From: Imbricaverruca yamaguchii
Lineage: Eukaryota; Arthropoda; Thecostraca; Neoverrucidae
Reading direction: 5' to 3'
Length of the DNA stretch: 64,000 nt
NCBI GenBank assembly: GCA_034440575.1
Contig: JAOTOL010000980.1
Span: forward strand, 124,001 to 188,000
Shown here: one piece after another, positions 1 through 11,399 of the stretch
Position numbering within the stretch: the stretch's first letter is position 1
Layout of the letters: the number at the start of each line of letters is the position of its first letter
Program-made: the position numbers and the translations under genes
Notes under the pieces: model-generated
What the model was told of the DNA's origin: nothing
The model's input: the letters and a program-made list of their open reading frames with translations, nothing else
Databases searched by the model: none

Positions 1-299
1 ACCGGTCCCGGTGTTCTGTCTCTTTTCTTTTGGTCTTTGCCACCTCTGGCTATTCCCGTGGTCCGTTTCGTCACCGGAGTGATATATAACCGTTTGAGGT
101 GCAAGATCTGGTTTGAAAATTGCCGAGGTTCCCGAGGTCGTGGGAGCGTGATTCTAGCTGGCATGTTCGTATTCAATCACTCGTTAGTCAGTGCATTCGG
201 GCTGGCGGCACAGTACTGAATACGAGACGAATTGTCGGTAGTTAATTTATGTGTGAAGTGGAATGACCAAGCTGTTGGGACATCGCGTATGGGGAACAT

Positions 300-350
300 G
301 GGATAGAGAAAGTGAGAGAAGGAGAGAGACAGATAGAGAGAGAGAAAGAA

Positions 351-440
<90 letters not shown>

Positions 441-442
441 GA
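300..442. repeat. (GA)n microsatellite
   Basis: Purine-only stretch, imperfect from about 300 and a pure GA dinucleotide repeat from about 356 to 439. It is open in several frames in both directions, giving spurious Arg-Glu or Ser-Leu proteins. No gene evidence in the flanking first 300 bases. Confidence 0.95.
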
Positions 443-1112
443 CAGGGAGAGAAGAGAGTTAATGTTTTCATTGATCCTGTCGAAAGATAATGTTCGGTGT
501 TCAGCATCCGTATTTCTATTTCTATTGCTTCGTCTGTTCTACGCTTATATCATGCTTACAGCGGGTACATCTGATGTGTGGTAAGAGTCCTCGCCTCTCG
601 AGCTACGCAACTTCAGTGAGAGAGTCTAAAGAAGCGTACATAATGAGCCTAATCTACAGATCCGTACAGGTGCACTCATATCGATTACGTACCGCCGGTC
701 ATGCGATGATTGCCACGGTGAGGCGGCGATAGGTCATGGGGGGGGGGGGCGATAGGCCATGGGTTGCATGACGATGTCCATGAGTGGCGTAAGGTCATGG
801 ATGAGTCATTAAAGACCTGGTAGTTGGCATGTTGCCAATTTGCCTGGCCACGGCGAGTGGCATTATGCTTCAGCAGGTCAGAATCCGCAGCTCGTGAAAA
901 CTCCCAGCAGCGTGATCGGATGTGAACTGATATTTGATCGACCTCAACTGAAACCGGTGGAAATTGGCCGCAATTTCTACCAGCCGCCCCCGACCACCTC
1001 CAACCGCCCCTCCCCTTTATAATCGATCGTTTTGCGTGTATGCCGGCCACTTGACTTGCGAAGTAGACTGGGAGAAGAGCAAGCGATCCGGCCGCCAAGG
1101 GTAATGCAGTTG
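443..1112. other. Unassigned unique sequence
   Basis: No exon with convincing splice sites or domain content is visible on either strand. A ten-G run lies near 740. The short open frames here lack codon bias and recognisable motifs. Confidence 0.4.
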
Positions 1113-1125
1113 CTCAACGATGGTT

Positions 1126-1157
1126 AGTTATTTTGAGTTTAAGGGCGCTTCGATCAG
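1126..1157 (-). mobile_element. Short hairpin retroposon, truncated copy
   Basis: On the minus strand this is the tail part of the mini-element family described at 34162-34218: a GCGCCC block, then a TTAAA-like block and a tetranucleotide tail (TTAGTTATT on +). Flanks 1113-1125 and 1158-1170 match at 11 of 13 bases, consistent with an aged target-site duplication. The element is only 32 bp here, so the hairpin's 5' arm is missing. Confidence 0.5.
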
Positions 1158-1170
1158 CTCAGCCATGGTT

Positions 1171-1728
1171 CTTCGGTTGGTAGCGGAGATTGCGTCCGGA
1201 CAAATGTGTTGGGAGTTTGTGGCGGTGTTGGTCGGCTTTGGCTGCTGTTGCTGTGGCATAACCCCGACATGATAAACATAGCCCAGCGTGCTCCAGGAAG
1301 AGCTGCTGGGGCCTTTGCCAAACAATCTGCACCTCAAGCAGTACAGTTTGACGAAGATTGGAACTTGTTTTTTTTCGGTGTTGTGACGAATGTATTACCC
1401 TGGAGAGAGACTTTCTAGGAGAGAAACTTCACAGAATCAAGAACCATCTCTTTGCATAAAGCTTCGCATTAGCATAGAGCAGTAGGAACTGTTCAAGCAC
1501 GTTGCATTAATACGCTCTTAGTTGTTGAAACTGAATATGCTCGCAATTATACTGCTCCAGTCCAAGCGAGGAAGGGTACCCCAGCGTTGGTTCCGCTCGC
1601 CAACTCCGCACTGATCAGCGGTGCACAGCGCGGTGCATTGTGAACGTGCCCTACCCAATCCCCTTCCCCTAGCCCCACATCCCCATCCCCTACCCAACAG
1701 CCGGCCATCGTGCACGGTTGCTGATGCG
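1171..1728. other. Unassigned unique sequence
   Basis: No supported gene. A pyrimidine-rich CCCTACCC stretch lies around 1650-1700. Nothing else was recognised. Confidence 0.4.
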
Positions 1729-1741
1729 ACGTCGGCTGGTC

Positions 1742-1785
1742 ATTTGGTTAGGTAGTTATTAGGGCTTTAGGGCGCATCGACTACT
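1742..1785 (-). mobile_element. Short hairpin retroposon with 13-bp TSD
   Basis: A 44-bp insertion flanked by a perfect 13-bp direct repeat, ACGTCGGCTGGTC, at 1729-1741 and 1786-1798. On the minus strand it reads GTCGAT, GCGCCC, an A-rich block and a TAACTACC/TAACC tail, the family signature. The perfect duplication suggests a fairly recent insertion. Confidence 0.75.
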
Positions 1786-1804
1786 ACGTCGGCTGGTCGC
1801 ACTT

Positions 1805-2606
1805 GGCGCGGGCCGGACCGGCCGCCCGTCGTTAGTTAGCCGTGTGAGGGGGCCTGACCGGCCGCCGTCGTTGTAGTGTGGGGCCGCCGCGCGGGTGGGA
1901 CCGGCGCCGTAGCCCAGGGACCGGCCGCCCGTCGTTAGTTGGTGTGAGGGGGCGGACCGGCCGCCCGTCGTTAGTTAGCCGTGTGAGGGGGCCGGACCGG
2001 CCGCCCGTCGTTAGTTAGCCGTGTGGGGGGCCGGACCGGCCGCCCGTCGTTAGTTAGCCGTGTGAGGGGCCGGACCGGCCGCCCGTCGTTAGTTAGCCGG
2101 GGTCGGACCGGCCCCGTTTGTTAGCGTGTGAGGGGGCCGGACCGGCCGCCCGTCGTTAGTTAGCCGTGTGAGGGGGCCGGACCGGCCGCCCGTCGTTAGT
2201 TAGCCGTGTGAGGGGGCCGGACCGGCCGCCCGTCTTGGTTAGCCGGGGGGGGCCGGCCGCCCGTCGTTAGTTAGCCGTGTGAGGGGGCCGGACCGGCCGC
2301 CCGTCGTTAGTTAGCCGTGTGAGGGGGCCGGACCGGCCGCCCGTCGTTAGTTAGCCGTGTGAGGGGGTCGGACCGGCCGCCCGTCGTTAGTTAGCCGTGT
2401 GAGGGGCCGGACCGGCCGCCCGTCGTTAGTTAGCCGTGTGAGGGCCGGACCGGCCGCCCGTCGTTAGTTAGCCGTGTGAGGGGGCCGGACCGGCCGCCCG
2501 TCGTTAGTTAGCCGTGTGAGGGGGCCGGACCGGCCGCCCGTCGTTAGTTAGCCGTGTGAGGGGGTCGGACCGGCCGCCCGTCGTTAGTTAGCCGTGTGAG
2601 GGGGCG
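1805..2606. repeat. 40-bp GC-rich minisatellite
   Basis: About 18-20 copies of a 40-bp unit with core GGCCGGACCGGCCGCCCGTC followed by GTTAGTTAGCCGTGTGAGGG. Copies vary by small deletions and in G-run length. The core is self-complementary around CCGGNCCGG. It has no coding frame of interest. Confidence 0.95.
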
Positions 2607-2654
2607 CGGCGCTGGTCGTGCCGACCGGGTCACGGTCGGCCGACGTCGCCGTGA

Positions 2655-2724
2655 CACGATGCGTGACCCGGTGCGTGACCCGGTGCGTGACCCGGTGTGT
2701 GACCCAGTGCGTGACCCGGTGCGT
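2655..2724. repeat. 12-bp minisatellite (GTGCGTGACCCG)
   Basis: About five copies of a 12-bp unit, in frame as a short Val-Arg-Asp-Pro repeat. It directly follows the 40-bp array. Probably non-coding. Confidence 0.85.
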
Positions 2725-2986
2725 TGCCGGCGTGCACTGACACGGACGCCGCCGGCCCGGGGGCTGTGTGGGCGGCGCCCCCTCTACACGGCATGGCGTG
2801 TTATCAATGCCTCACGCACGCGCCACACGCGCGCCGCGCTGGCTGCGCGGAGGAGGGGGGGGGGGCGAAGACACATGAACGCACGCTAGCTGGTGATGTT
2901 GGTTATGCAATGATGTTTGTTTGGCTATGCTTCGTGATTGTGGTTGGACTACCACCGCATTCTGAGTTTGCCGAATTTGTGGCATA

Positions 2987-3110
2987 TTTGTTTGTTTATT
3001 GGGTGGTTCACGACACACTTTATACACATTCACGGCTAGTGGCGCCGCCCGCACTGTTTCGCCGGTGGGCCACGGGATTGGCAAATGTCCTGAGCTGCGC
3101 TAGTGTCGAG
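2987..3110 (-). mobile_element. tRNA-Ser/Leu-type SINE, 5'-truncated copy
   Basis: Minus-strand copy of the SINE described at 37859-38040. The tail and body (GGTTCACGACACACTTTATR, CGCCGGTGGGCC) are present, but the tRNA-like head is missing. Flanking TTTRTGGCATA at 2976-2986 and 3111-3121 matches at 10 of 11, so a target-site duplication brackets the truncated copy. Truncation of the head with an intact duplication is normal for LINE-driven reverse transcription. Confidence 0.85.
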
Positions 3111-3368
3111 TTTATGGCATAGCCACGTTTCCATGGCGATGTTCATTGCATAGACACCAATAGCAGCAAGGCACGTGGACGTTGCCGCTTGTGTGATCTT
3201 GCGCATTGCTGGCGATCGCGACGCATTCCATTGATGTTGCAGGACATGGGGTTGTCTGAATTATGATGGCTGCATCTGAAATCATTTGATCTTCTCTAAG
3301 CATCTGGGGCTGGGGTGAATAGATAGAGTATAGCCGGTGTGCATACGAGGGTGTCAGTGGGCGGCAGT

Positions 3369-3592
3369 TACCCAAGCGCAGATGTCGACGGATGACAGGG
3401 ACACAAGCGCAGATGTTGGCGGATGGTAGAGACCCAGGTGCAGATGTCGGCGGATGACAGGGACACAGGCGCAGATGTCGACCGATGGCAGGGACACAGG
3501 CGCAGATGTTGGCGGATGGTAGAGACCCAGGTGCAGATGTCGGCGGATGACAGGGACACAAGCGCAGATGTCGGCGGATGGCAGGGACCTAG
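3369..3592. repeat. About 31-bp minisatellite, block 1
   Basis: About seven units of roughly 30-31 bp sharing GCAGATGTCGRCGGATG and GACAGGGACACA / GGTAGAGACCCA variants. The same unit returns at 3940-4255 after about 350 bp of unrelated DNA. Confidence 0.9.
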
Positions 3593-3939
3593 TGCCAGGG
3601 TTAAAATATTGTTTTTTTCTTTAGGTGTGAGATGTCGAAACGAACATAGCAGGATGTCGAAATTTGACCCGTAAGTAGTGTAATTTAAAATGCTTTTGAT
3701 GTCTTTCAGAGTAAAATTCGAGTTGATGGTGTAGGTGATTATGACTGGACCTTTATCATTTGTTTTGAGGTTTATAATCTATGAAGAGCTATATTTCATA
3801 AACGAGGTACTGCTAGAAAGGAGACATGAATAGTTCATATCCAGGAGCAGGATGCTGATACTTCTTGAAGAAGGATGTCGATTGAGTTTTCAGAAAGTGG
3901 TAAATTCCACCCTATTTCGCGAATAATTTATCACTGCCT
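3593..3939. other. AT-richer spacer between two related arrays
   Basis: Non-repetitive, no gene seen. It splits two blocks of the same minisatellite, so it may be an insertion into a once-continuous array, though no clean terminal repeats are visible. Confidence 0.4.
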
Positions 3940-4255
3940 AGTGCAGATGTTGATGGATGGTAGAGACCCAAGTACGGATGTCGACGGATAACAGTGACCC
4001 AGGTGCAGATGTCGGCGGATGACAGTGACCCAAGTACGGATGTCGGCGGATGACAGTGACCCAGGTGCAGATGTCGGCGGATGACAGTGACCCAAGTACG
4101 GATGTCGGCGGTGGTGATTCGGCGGATGACGTTCGGTGCCATGCAGGACCCAGGTGCAGGGGATATTGGCGGATGACAGGTCTCCAGGTGCAGATGTCGA
4201 CGGAAGACAGAAGCCAGGTGCAGAGTTCTGCGGATGATAGACCGCCAAGTGCAGG
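3940..4255. repeat. About 30-bp minisatellite, block 2
   Basis: About ten units related to the 3369-3592 block, with cores such as CCAAGTACGGATGTCGGCGG and GGATGACAGTGACCC. Copies become more divergent toward 4255. Confidence 0.9.
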
Positions 4256-4631
4256 TGTTGGCGCCCACCTGCGTTTCAGCACAGCAACAGACCAAGCCGA
4301 TGTCGTGACGCCTCGCGTGTTTCCACACTGGTGCCGGCCAGCTGCCGAGGGTGGAGCCACGTGACTGATCAGGCCGACAATTGCCTGGTCGGTCGCTTTT
4401 TCTACCGCATGGCGAGAGGCGGCCGCCTTCTGCCTTCACATTCCGTGACAGTTATAAGGGTTTCGTCATGTCACCCCCCCCCACCTCTCGTGTCGCACAC
4501 CACCGCCCGCCGATCTCATCTCATGGCAGCTCACGCACGAGTCGAGCAGCCGCAGGCGCGCACCACGCAACCGGCCGCCCGCCGTCCAGCCCAGCCCAGC
4601 GCTCAGTGTAGTGCAGCGGCCGGCGGGTGAG

Positions 4632-4710
4632 ATGGAGCGGGCCCGCGAGGTGTGGGCCAACACGTCCTTGGCCGACGACGGGGCGGACGGGTGCGACGAG
4701 CGGCGGCGGG
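4632..4710 (+). CDS. Candidate first coding exon, gene unknown
   Basis: An ATG in good context (GAG before, G after) opens a GC-rich frame of 26 codons starting MERAREVWANTSL and ending in CDERRR, followed by a weak GT donor (GTGGGG) at 4711. The composition (acidic and Arg-rich, high GC3) resembles the confirmed exons in this window, and the surrounding 4500-4700 stretch is CpG-rich. A minisatellite begins immediately at the proposed donor, as seen at several certain exons here. If used, the exon ends in phase 1, which does not fit the 15919 exon (it needs phase 2), so either intermediate exons exist or it belongs to another gene. Product not recognised. Confidence 0.3.
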
Positions 4711-5145
4711 GTGGGGACGACTCTGGTGGGTGGTGACGTACACAGTCGCCAGCTCTCGGGTTGCGGGGTGTAGCGTGACGTGCATAGTCGCCACCTCTAG
4801 GGTGGCGGGGTGGTGCCGGCTCTGGTGGGTGGTGACGTGCGCAGTCGCCGGCTCTGTGGTGGCGGGGTGGTGACGACTCTGGTGGGTGGTGGCGTGCACA
4901 GCCGCCACCTCTGGGTTGGCGGGGTGTCGCCGGCTCTGGTGGGTGGTGACGTACACAGTCGCCACCTCTGGGGTGGCGGGGTGGTGACGACTCTGGTGGG
5001 TGGCGACGTACACAGTCGCCACCTCTAGGGTGGCGGAGTGTGGCGTGACGTGCACACAGTGGCCACCTCTGTGGTGGCGGGGTGTGGCGTGACGTACACA
5101 GTCGCCACCTCTGGGGTGGCGGGGTGTCGCCGGCTCTGGTGGGCG
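4711..5145. repeat. About 57-63-bp minisatellite
   Basis: Seven or eight units containing GGTGGCGGGGTG, GACTCTGGTGGGTGGTGACG and ACACAGTCGCCACCTCT. The first unit is continuous with the end of the candidate exon at 4632-4710. Its minus-strand frames give long spurious His/Pro/Arg-rich proteins. Confidence 0.9.
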
Positions 5146-5515
5146 GTGACGTAAACATTTTCCACTTGCGATACATCCAGCAATTTCGTGACGTTATTAA
5201 TCAGTCGTAAAATGATGACTCATCCGGTACTTACGCGGCTAAGAGAAACGCTAAATAGCGGCACACGTTATGGTGGTTAGGGTCCGAGACGCCGCCACAT
5301 GGATATGTCGTGACTTAGTGGCCTGTCTGTCACGAGGTGTCGTGACGCGGGGGCGGGGCAAGAGGGTTGATGGGAGTCAGGATTGTGGACTCCGAGCAAA
5401 CGGAGTGGAGCGATAGCAGGACGAGAGGGAAGATACAGCACTCTCAACACAGCCGGTCGGACAGACGTCGGGAGAGGAGGCGGCGGCGACCCCACTCACC
5501 CCATTTTTCCCTCTC
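5146..5515. other. Unassigned unique sequence
   Basis: No exon or element recognised. Confidence 0.4.
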
Positions 5516-5619
5516 TCGCTCTCTCTCACTCTCTGTCTCTGTCTCTGTCTCTGTCTCTGTCTCTGTCTCTGTCTCTGTCTCTGTCTCTGTCTCTGTCTCT
5601 GTCTCTGTCTCTGTCTCTG

Positions 5620-5650
<31 letters not shown>

Positions 5651-5692
5651 GCTCTCTCGTTCTCTCTCTCTCTCTCTCTCTTCTCATTCCTT
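5516..5692. repeat. (TCTCTG)n microsatellite
   Basis: Hexanucleotide array with CT-rich edges. It is open in several frames as Ser-Leu / Ser-Val or Arg-Gln / Arg-Asp repeats, none credible as protein. Confidence 0.95.
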
Positions 5693-6164
5693 GCACATGA
5701 CACGTGATCCCCTCATTTGCGTGTTTCCCGTCATGGCCCCTGCTGTGGTTTGTTTCTGGGCGGCCCAGACTCACACATACACCGAGGCGCAGGGTCACGG
5801 TCACTAGCAGCCAACACTGGGGAAACGGAAGGAGAGAATGGACAAGGGACGAAGGCTATCAGACCTTACAAGAACCTTGGATTATTTTACGGTGCATTTG
5901 ACTACTGGGTCACAGCGTCGCCAGTCGCTCACGCCGATTGGTCGCGGGTGGACTCCATAATTCCGCGGGTTGTAGAACACCAACGAGTCTTATCGACTAG
6001 AATTACATCAGTCAGTAACTAGGAAGCGAAGAAGTAGTTAGTGGCTGATATTGCTGACCTGGTAACTAAACCGGCCGAACTGATTATCGCTTGGTCGAGC
6101 TGAGCTGGCTGCTCGGTATGGCTAGCGGTGCTGATTCCCACAGTTCAGCTGACAATGGCCGGTG
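5693..6164. other. Unassigned unique sequence
   Basis: No supported gene or repeat. Confidence 0.4.
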
Positions 6165-6400
6165 CTGAGCTGATCCTGACCGGTGCTGTCTTGACTGGCC
6201 AGAGCGGTACTGGTCCGAGCTTGACTGGTGCTGTCTTGACTTGACCTTGACAAGGGCGATGCCGAACTGACCTTGACCGGTGCTGCCTCGACAGTCGGAG
6301 AAGTGCTGGGCTGATCTTGACCGGTGCTGTCTTGAGTTCACATTGACAAGGGCGATGCCGAGCTGACCTTGACCGATGCTGCCTGGACTGACCAGCACGG
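6165..6400. repeat. Degenerate tandem repeat (TTGACCGGTGCTG)
   Basis: Loose repeats of CTTGACCGGTGCTG and GACAAGGGCGATGCCGA with irregular spacing. Older and more diverged than the adjoining array. Confidence 0.75.
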
Positions 6401-6426
6401 TGCTGGGCTGAGACCGGCTGCGGTGC

Positions 6427-6685
6427 CGACGTGCCGACATTGGTGCCGTGCGTTGGTGACATTGGTGCCGTGTGTTGGTGACATTCGTGCCGTGCGTTGG
6501 TGACATTGGTGCCGTGCGTTGGTGACATTGGTGCCGTGCGTTGGTGACATTGGTGCCGTGCGTTGGTCACATTGGTGCCGTGCGTTGGTCACATTGGTGC
6601 CGTGCGTTGGTGAAATTGGTGCCGTGCGTTGGTGACATTGGTGCCGTGCGTCGGTGACATTGGTGCCGTGCGTTGGTGCCGAGCT
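6427..6685. repeat. 22-bp minisatellite
   Basis: About 12 near-identical 22-bp units containing GTGCCGTGCGTTGGTGACAT. Minus-strand frames read as His-Gln-Arg-Thr-Ala-Pro-Met repeats, an array shadow. Confidence 0.95.
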
Positions 6686-6825
6686 GGCCGGCCGGCTGTT
6701 GACGCTGGCGTCTGGCCGGAACAAACCGTGACGTCGCCGTTCCTGTTGCAGATCGAACAAACGGCCCGGGCCTCCTAACGGCTTCAGTAGGTGAGTACTG
6801 GCGCCGTACCGGCCCTGCTGTCACA

Positions 6826-8272
6826 GACATCAGGGTGGCACACAGTAGCCGCCGTCACAGACAACAGGGTGGCACACAGTAGCCGCCGTCACAGACATCA
6901 GGGTGGCACACAGTAGCCGCCGTCACAGACATCAGGGTGGCACACAGTAGCCGCCGTCACAGACATCAGGGTGGCACACAGTAGCCGCCGTCACAGACAT
7001 CAGGGTGGCACACAGTAGCCGTCACAGACAACAGGGTGGGCACACAGTAGCCGCCGTCACAGACATCAGGGTGGCCCAGTAGCCGCCGTCACAGGTCACA
7101 GTCCCGTCACAGACAACAGGGTGGCACACAGTAGCCGCCGTCACAGACATCAGGGTGGCACACAGTAGCCGCCGTCACAGACAACAGGGTGGCACACAGT
7201 AGCCGCCGTCACAGACAACAGGGTGGCACACAGTAGCCACCGTCACAGACAAGACAACAGGGTGGCACACAGTAGCCGCCGTCACAGACAACAGGGTGGC
7301 ACACAGTAGCCGCCGTCACAGACAATCAGGGTGGCACCACAGACAACAGGGTGGCACACAGTAGCCGCCGTCACAGACATCAGGGTGGCACACAGTAGCC
7401 GCCGTCACAGACAACAGGGTGGCACACAGTAGCCGCCGTCACAGACATCAGGGTGGCACACAGTAGCCGCCGTCACAGACACAGGGTGAACACAGTAGGC
7501 GCCGTCACAGACATCACAGGGTGGCACAACAGGGTGAGCCATAGCGCCGTCACAGCAACAGGGTGGCACACAGTGCGCCGTCACAGACATCAGGGTGGCA
7601 CACAGTAGGCGCCGTCACAGACAACAGGGTGGCACACAGTAGCCGCCGTCACAGACAACAGGGTGGCACACAGTAAGGCCGCCGTCACAGACAACAGGGT
7701 GACACACAGTAGCCGCCGTCACAGACAACAGGGTGGCACACAGTAGCCGCCGTCACAGACAACAGGGTGGCACACAGTAGCCGCCGTCACAGACAACAGG
7801 GTGGCACACAGTAGCCGCCGTCACAGACATCAGGGTGGCACACAGTAGCCGCCGTCACAGACAACAGGGTGACACACAGTAGCCGCCGTCACAGACAACA
7901 GGGTGGCACACAGTAGCCGCCGTCACAGACAACAGGGTGGCACACAGTAGCCGCCGTCACAGACAACAGGGTGGCACACAGTAGCCGCCGTCACAGACAA
8001 CAGGGTGGCACACAGTAGCCGCCGTCACAGACAACAGGGTGGCACACAGTAGCCGCCGTCACAGACATCAGGGTGGCACACAGTAGCCGCCGTCACAGAC
8101 AACAGGGTGGCACACAGTAGCCGCCGTCACAGACAACAGGGTGGCACACAGTAGCCGCCGTCACAGACAACAGGGTGGCACACAGTAGCCGCCGTCACAG
8201 ACATCAGGGTGACACACAGTAGCCGCCGTCACATACCACAGGGTAACACGCAGTAGCCGCCGTCACAGTAGA
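6826..8272. repeat. 34-bp minisatellite, about 42 copies
   Basis: The longest array in the window. The 34-bp unit reads GTCACAGACAACAGGGTGGC then ACACAGTAGCCGCC, with an alternating ACAACAGGG / ACATCAGGG variant. Scrambled and partial units occur near 7020-7110, 7320 and 7480-7600, suggesting unequal exchange or assembly collapse. Confidence 0.97.
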
Positions 8273-8899
8273 AGCACGGAGTGACATGCGCACAAGGAGA
8301 GGACGGGGAGCGTGCTTCGTCCAACGGACCGTGACACCCGGTTCGTGCGATCCTGGAACGTAGAGGAATTTATCTAAAGCGTGGTGGGAATGCAAAATTA
8401 TAGATTTTGTAGTGAAGAGAATAGAGAAAAGGTGAGTAAATTGGAGATGAGTACAGACAAAGTTTCTTCCAGCGTGACCATGTGGTACAACTTTGTATTG
8501 ATAAGAAAATGGGCGCATGCTGCCCTTTTTAATGTGTATTGTGCCGATGGTGCGTTGGTCTCATGAAGGGATATTTGAGACTGCGACAGCGGTTCGTACA
8601 ATTATTCAAGTCCATCGATCCGTCGACTTAACAATGCACTACGGCTATCCCCAACGTAAGGAGTGCAGGCACACTCCAGCACGCCCCCCCCGCCCCCGTG
8701 AACGTCTGGGGCCGCGGCATAAATATGCTGTAGCTACCTGATTGTTGGCTGGCTACATCGGCGGCTCATGCAGGTTACTGACACTGCTTTAAAGCGCTCA
8801 GACTGAGTGATGGTCTGTGTCCACAATGCCAGGTTCATCACATAATCGTCGACTTGAGTGCCGATTCCCATACTGGAGCGCGTATGAGAGGCGATAGAT
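8273..8899. other. Unassigned unique sequence
   Basis: No supported gene. A run of Cs near 8685 is the only low-complexity feature. Confidence 0.4.
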
Positions 8900-8911
8900 G
8901 CTGTCAAAGTC

Positions 8912-8971
8912 GATGGGCGCTAAATGACCGCGCAGTTGGCGCACCCTTAAGCCCAAATAATCAATCAACCA
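8912..8971 (+). mobile_element. Short hairpin retroposon with 12-bp TSD
   Basis: A 60-bp insertion between perfect copies of GCTGTCAAAGTC (8900-8911 and 8972-8983). It begins GATGGGCGC, carries TGACC, returns with GGCGCACCC and ends TTAAGCCCAAATAATCAATC plus AACCA, so it has hairpin arms and an (AATC)n tail. Confidence 0.8.
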
Positions 8972-9215
8972 GCTGTCAAAGTCTACGTGATGAAGAAATA
9001 TAAGGATCTCTGCAGACATCTGAGTCATCCGCCAGGATTTTGCACAGTGACCAGGGACACCGCGAGGGCCGAGATGCCCGCAGCGTCCAGTTTCCGTCAC
9101 CGAGCAGCCAACGAGAGCACGCTGTTCCACTCCACTGTGAGTGGAATGCGACTGTAAGTGGAGTGGGACAGCGTGCGCGCAGAGGCCGGTCACTTCCTGT
9201 TCAATGGTAGCCATG

Positions 9216-9475
9216 CGTCACCAATGTGCGACCAATCATAAGACGACGCAGAATGCCTTCTCGCCGGCGTGTGACCAATCATAAGACGACGCGGAATGAC
9301 TTCTCGCCGGCGTGTGACCAATCATAAGACGACGCAGAATGCCTTCTCGCCGGCGTGTGACCGATCATAAGACGACGCGGAGTGACTTCTCGCCGGTGTG
9401 TGACCAATCATAAGACGACGCGAAATGACTTCTCGCCGGCGTGTGACCGATCATAAGACGACGCAGAATGACCTC
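9216..9475. repeat. 43-bp minisatellite
   Basis: Six units of 43 bp with GTGTGACCAATCATAAGACG and TGACTTCTCGCCGGC. Very little divergence between copies. Confidence 0.95.
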
Positions 9476-10485
9476 TCGCGGGCGCCGTGGGCGACAGCGA
9501 CACCGGCGCGACCCAGGTGGTGGCCGCAATGGTTTGTTGGCTTCACTAGTTTGTGAACTGGTTTGATGGCTAGTGGAGTAATCACAAGTGGTGGATTTAC
9601 TAGTTAGTTTGGGCCGGTTCCAAGTTGCAGGCTTTTCGTCACTTCTTACGTTTGGCCGACGAGGTGATGTGCTGAAATATCGAGGGGAAAGAGATGGACA
9701 AATCGTGTGATGCTTGTCTGCCGCCTGCTTGAGCAATATCGGCGGCTTCGTTGCCGGTCAGGCTATCTTTGCATTCACAAAGCAGCTACATCCACTTCCA
9801 CTTTATTGAGCCATGCCATAGTTGGCACGATGCCATGCAGAATATGGTGATCAAGATATACTTTCTGTGTCAGTAGGTTACTGAGACAGTGAATAAGTAT
9901 CAAACGGATTTTGTTGCGGATCTATTCGTCATGCTTACCAAAGCGAAGAGCCGGTGCAATGGCACAAAATTATGCCGTAAAACTGACGAGCTACTGGACA
10001 GTCGGAACGTTTCAATGCGTGTTTGACACGCAGGGTGAGAGCTTGCCAAACAGCTAGCTTTGATCCGTTGGCACGACTCCGCATGTTCTCACATGGCTGG
10101 CATTCTGTCCAGTGCAAGATCAGCAGAGGTCACCCTTCTTTCCGTGCAGGTCAAAGTCACAGGCCTTTGATCCGTTACCATGGTGGTGTAGCTGGAAGGC
10201 GACGTTGTGCTCCGTACTGCGGCGCATTTGTGGAGCGATTCACAGTGCGTAATGTAAGGAAAGGTTGCTTTCAGTCGGTGGTACGGTAGGCAGACCGGTA
10301 AGTGTGTAACGGTTTGCTGTCAGCTTGTATCAATACCTTGGTATCAACGGTATGTCAACGGTATGGTGGATTTTGCGCTAGCTCGCAACAATGCCTTGCT
10401 CTTAGTCGTTCCACTTCAAGTCGAAGTGGCGAAGGAGGCCCGTCAGTCTTGGCACAAGCGCGGTCAGTTTGGTATGTTCGTAGCA
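9476..10485. other. Unassigned unique sequence
   Basis: Several short open frames on both strands, none with recognisable motif or coding bias. No element ends seen. Confidence 0.4.
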
Positions 10486-10800
10486 CATCCGGATCGACAT
10501 GGAGTACATGTTGGGAGCGCACCAGGATCGACATGGACAGCGTTGGGGATGTTGTGAGCGCACCAGGATCGACATGGAGTACAGCGTTGGGGATGTTGGG
10601 AACTCACCAGGATCGACATGGAGTACAGCGTTGGGGCTGTTGGGAGCCACCAGGATCGACATGGAGTACAACGTTGGGGATGTTGGGAACTCACCAGGAT
10701 CGACATGGACAGCGTTGGGGATGTTGGGAGCGCACCAGGATCGACATGGAGTACAGCGTTAGGGATGTTGGGAACTCACCAGGGTCGAGATAGGCAGCGT
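10486..10800. repeat. About 50-60-bp minisatellite
   Basis: Six or seven units built from CACCAGGATCGACATGGAGT and ACAGCGTTGGGGATGTTGGG with variable length. Open frames over it are artefacts. Confidence 0.9.
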
Positions 10801-11041
10801 TACGCACTGCACCAAGTGCACGCTTAGTTGTCCAAGCAGCACTGCCAAATAAAACTGCCCGGTCAATCTGTGATAGTGTTAGAAATCGGCACGTAACAGT
10901 AATATACTATCTGCTCCATACGTGCAACGAAAATCCATTTGAATCCAACATGTTTGAAATTGGTCCTAGTATTGTAACTGGATGACCGCAGATGTCGAAG
11001 GTATCCTCAAAGACATTAGAATGCACGAGTCACTGCCTTTC

Positions 11042-11166
11042 TGTTTATTGGTTGGTTCACGACACACTTTATGCACATTCACGGCTAATGGCGCCGCCCA
11101 CTGTTTCGCCGGTGGGCCGCGGGATTTGGAAATTCCTGAGTGGCGCTGGAGTCGAACCATGGACCT
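11042..11166 (-). mobile_element. tRNA-type SINE, head-truncated, 14-bp TSD
   Basis: Minus-strand SINE copy flanked by perfect AGTCACTGCCTTTC at 11028-11041 and 11167-11180. Tail, body and the B-box side (GAGTCGAACC on +) are present, but the A-box half is missing. The exact duplication fixes both ends of the insertion. Confidence 0.92.
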
Positions 11167-11399
11167 AGTCACTGCCTTTCCACACCTAACCATGGTTCAG
11201 GCTTTTGATCTTCGTACCTTCAATCACGTTGAGCTGGATACACATGACTGTAGATTAGTAGCGGCTTGACATGGCTCTGCACAGCACCTGGGCCATTGGT
11301 GTCGACATCACCAACTCACATCGGCCATTCAGCCCCGAGGGAGTTCCGTCCATTTTCACCTCGGCAATTGTTCCATTCAACTCCTCACACGCTGTCCAC

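Noticed and set aside
6826..8272. Regular 34-bp periodicity resembling a CRISPR array
   Set aside because: The whole period is conserved, with no variable spacers. The window is clearly eukaryotic with spliced exons and SINEs, and no cas genes are present.
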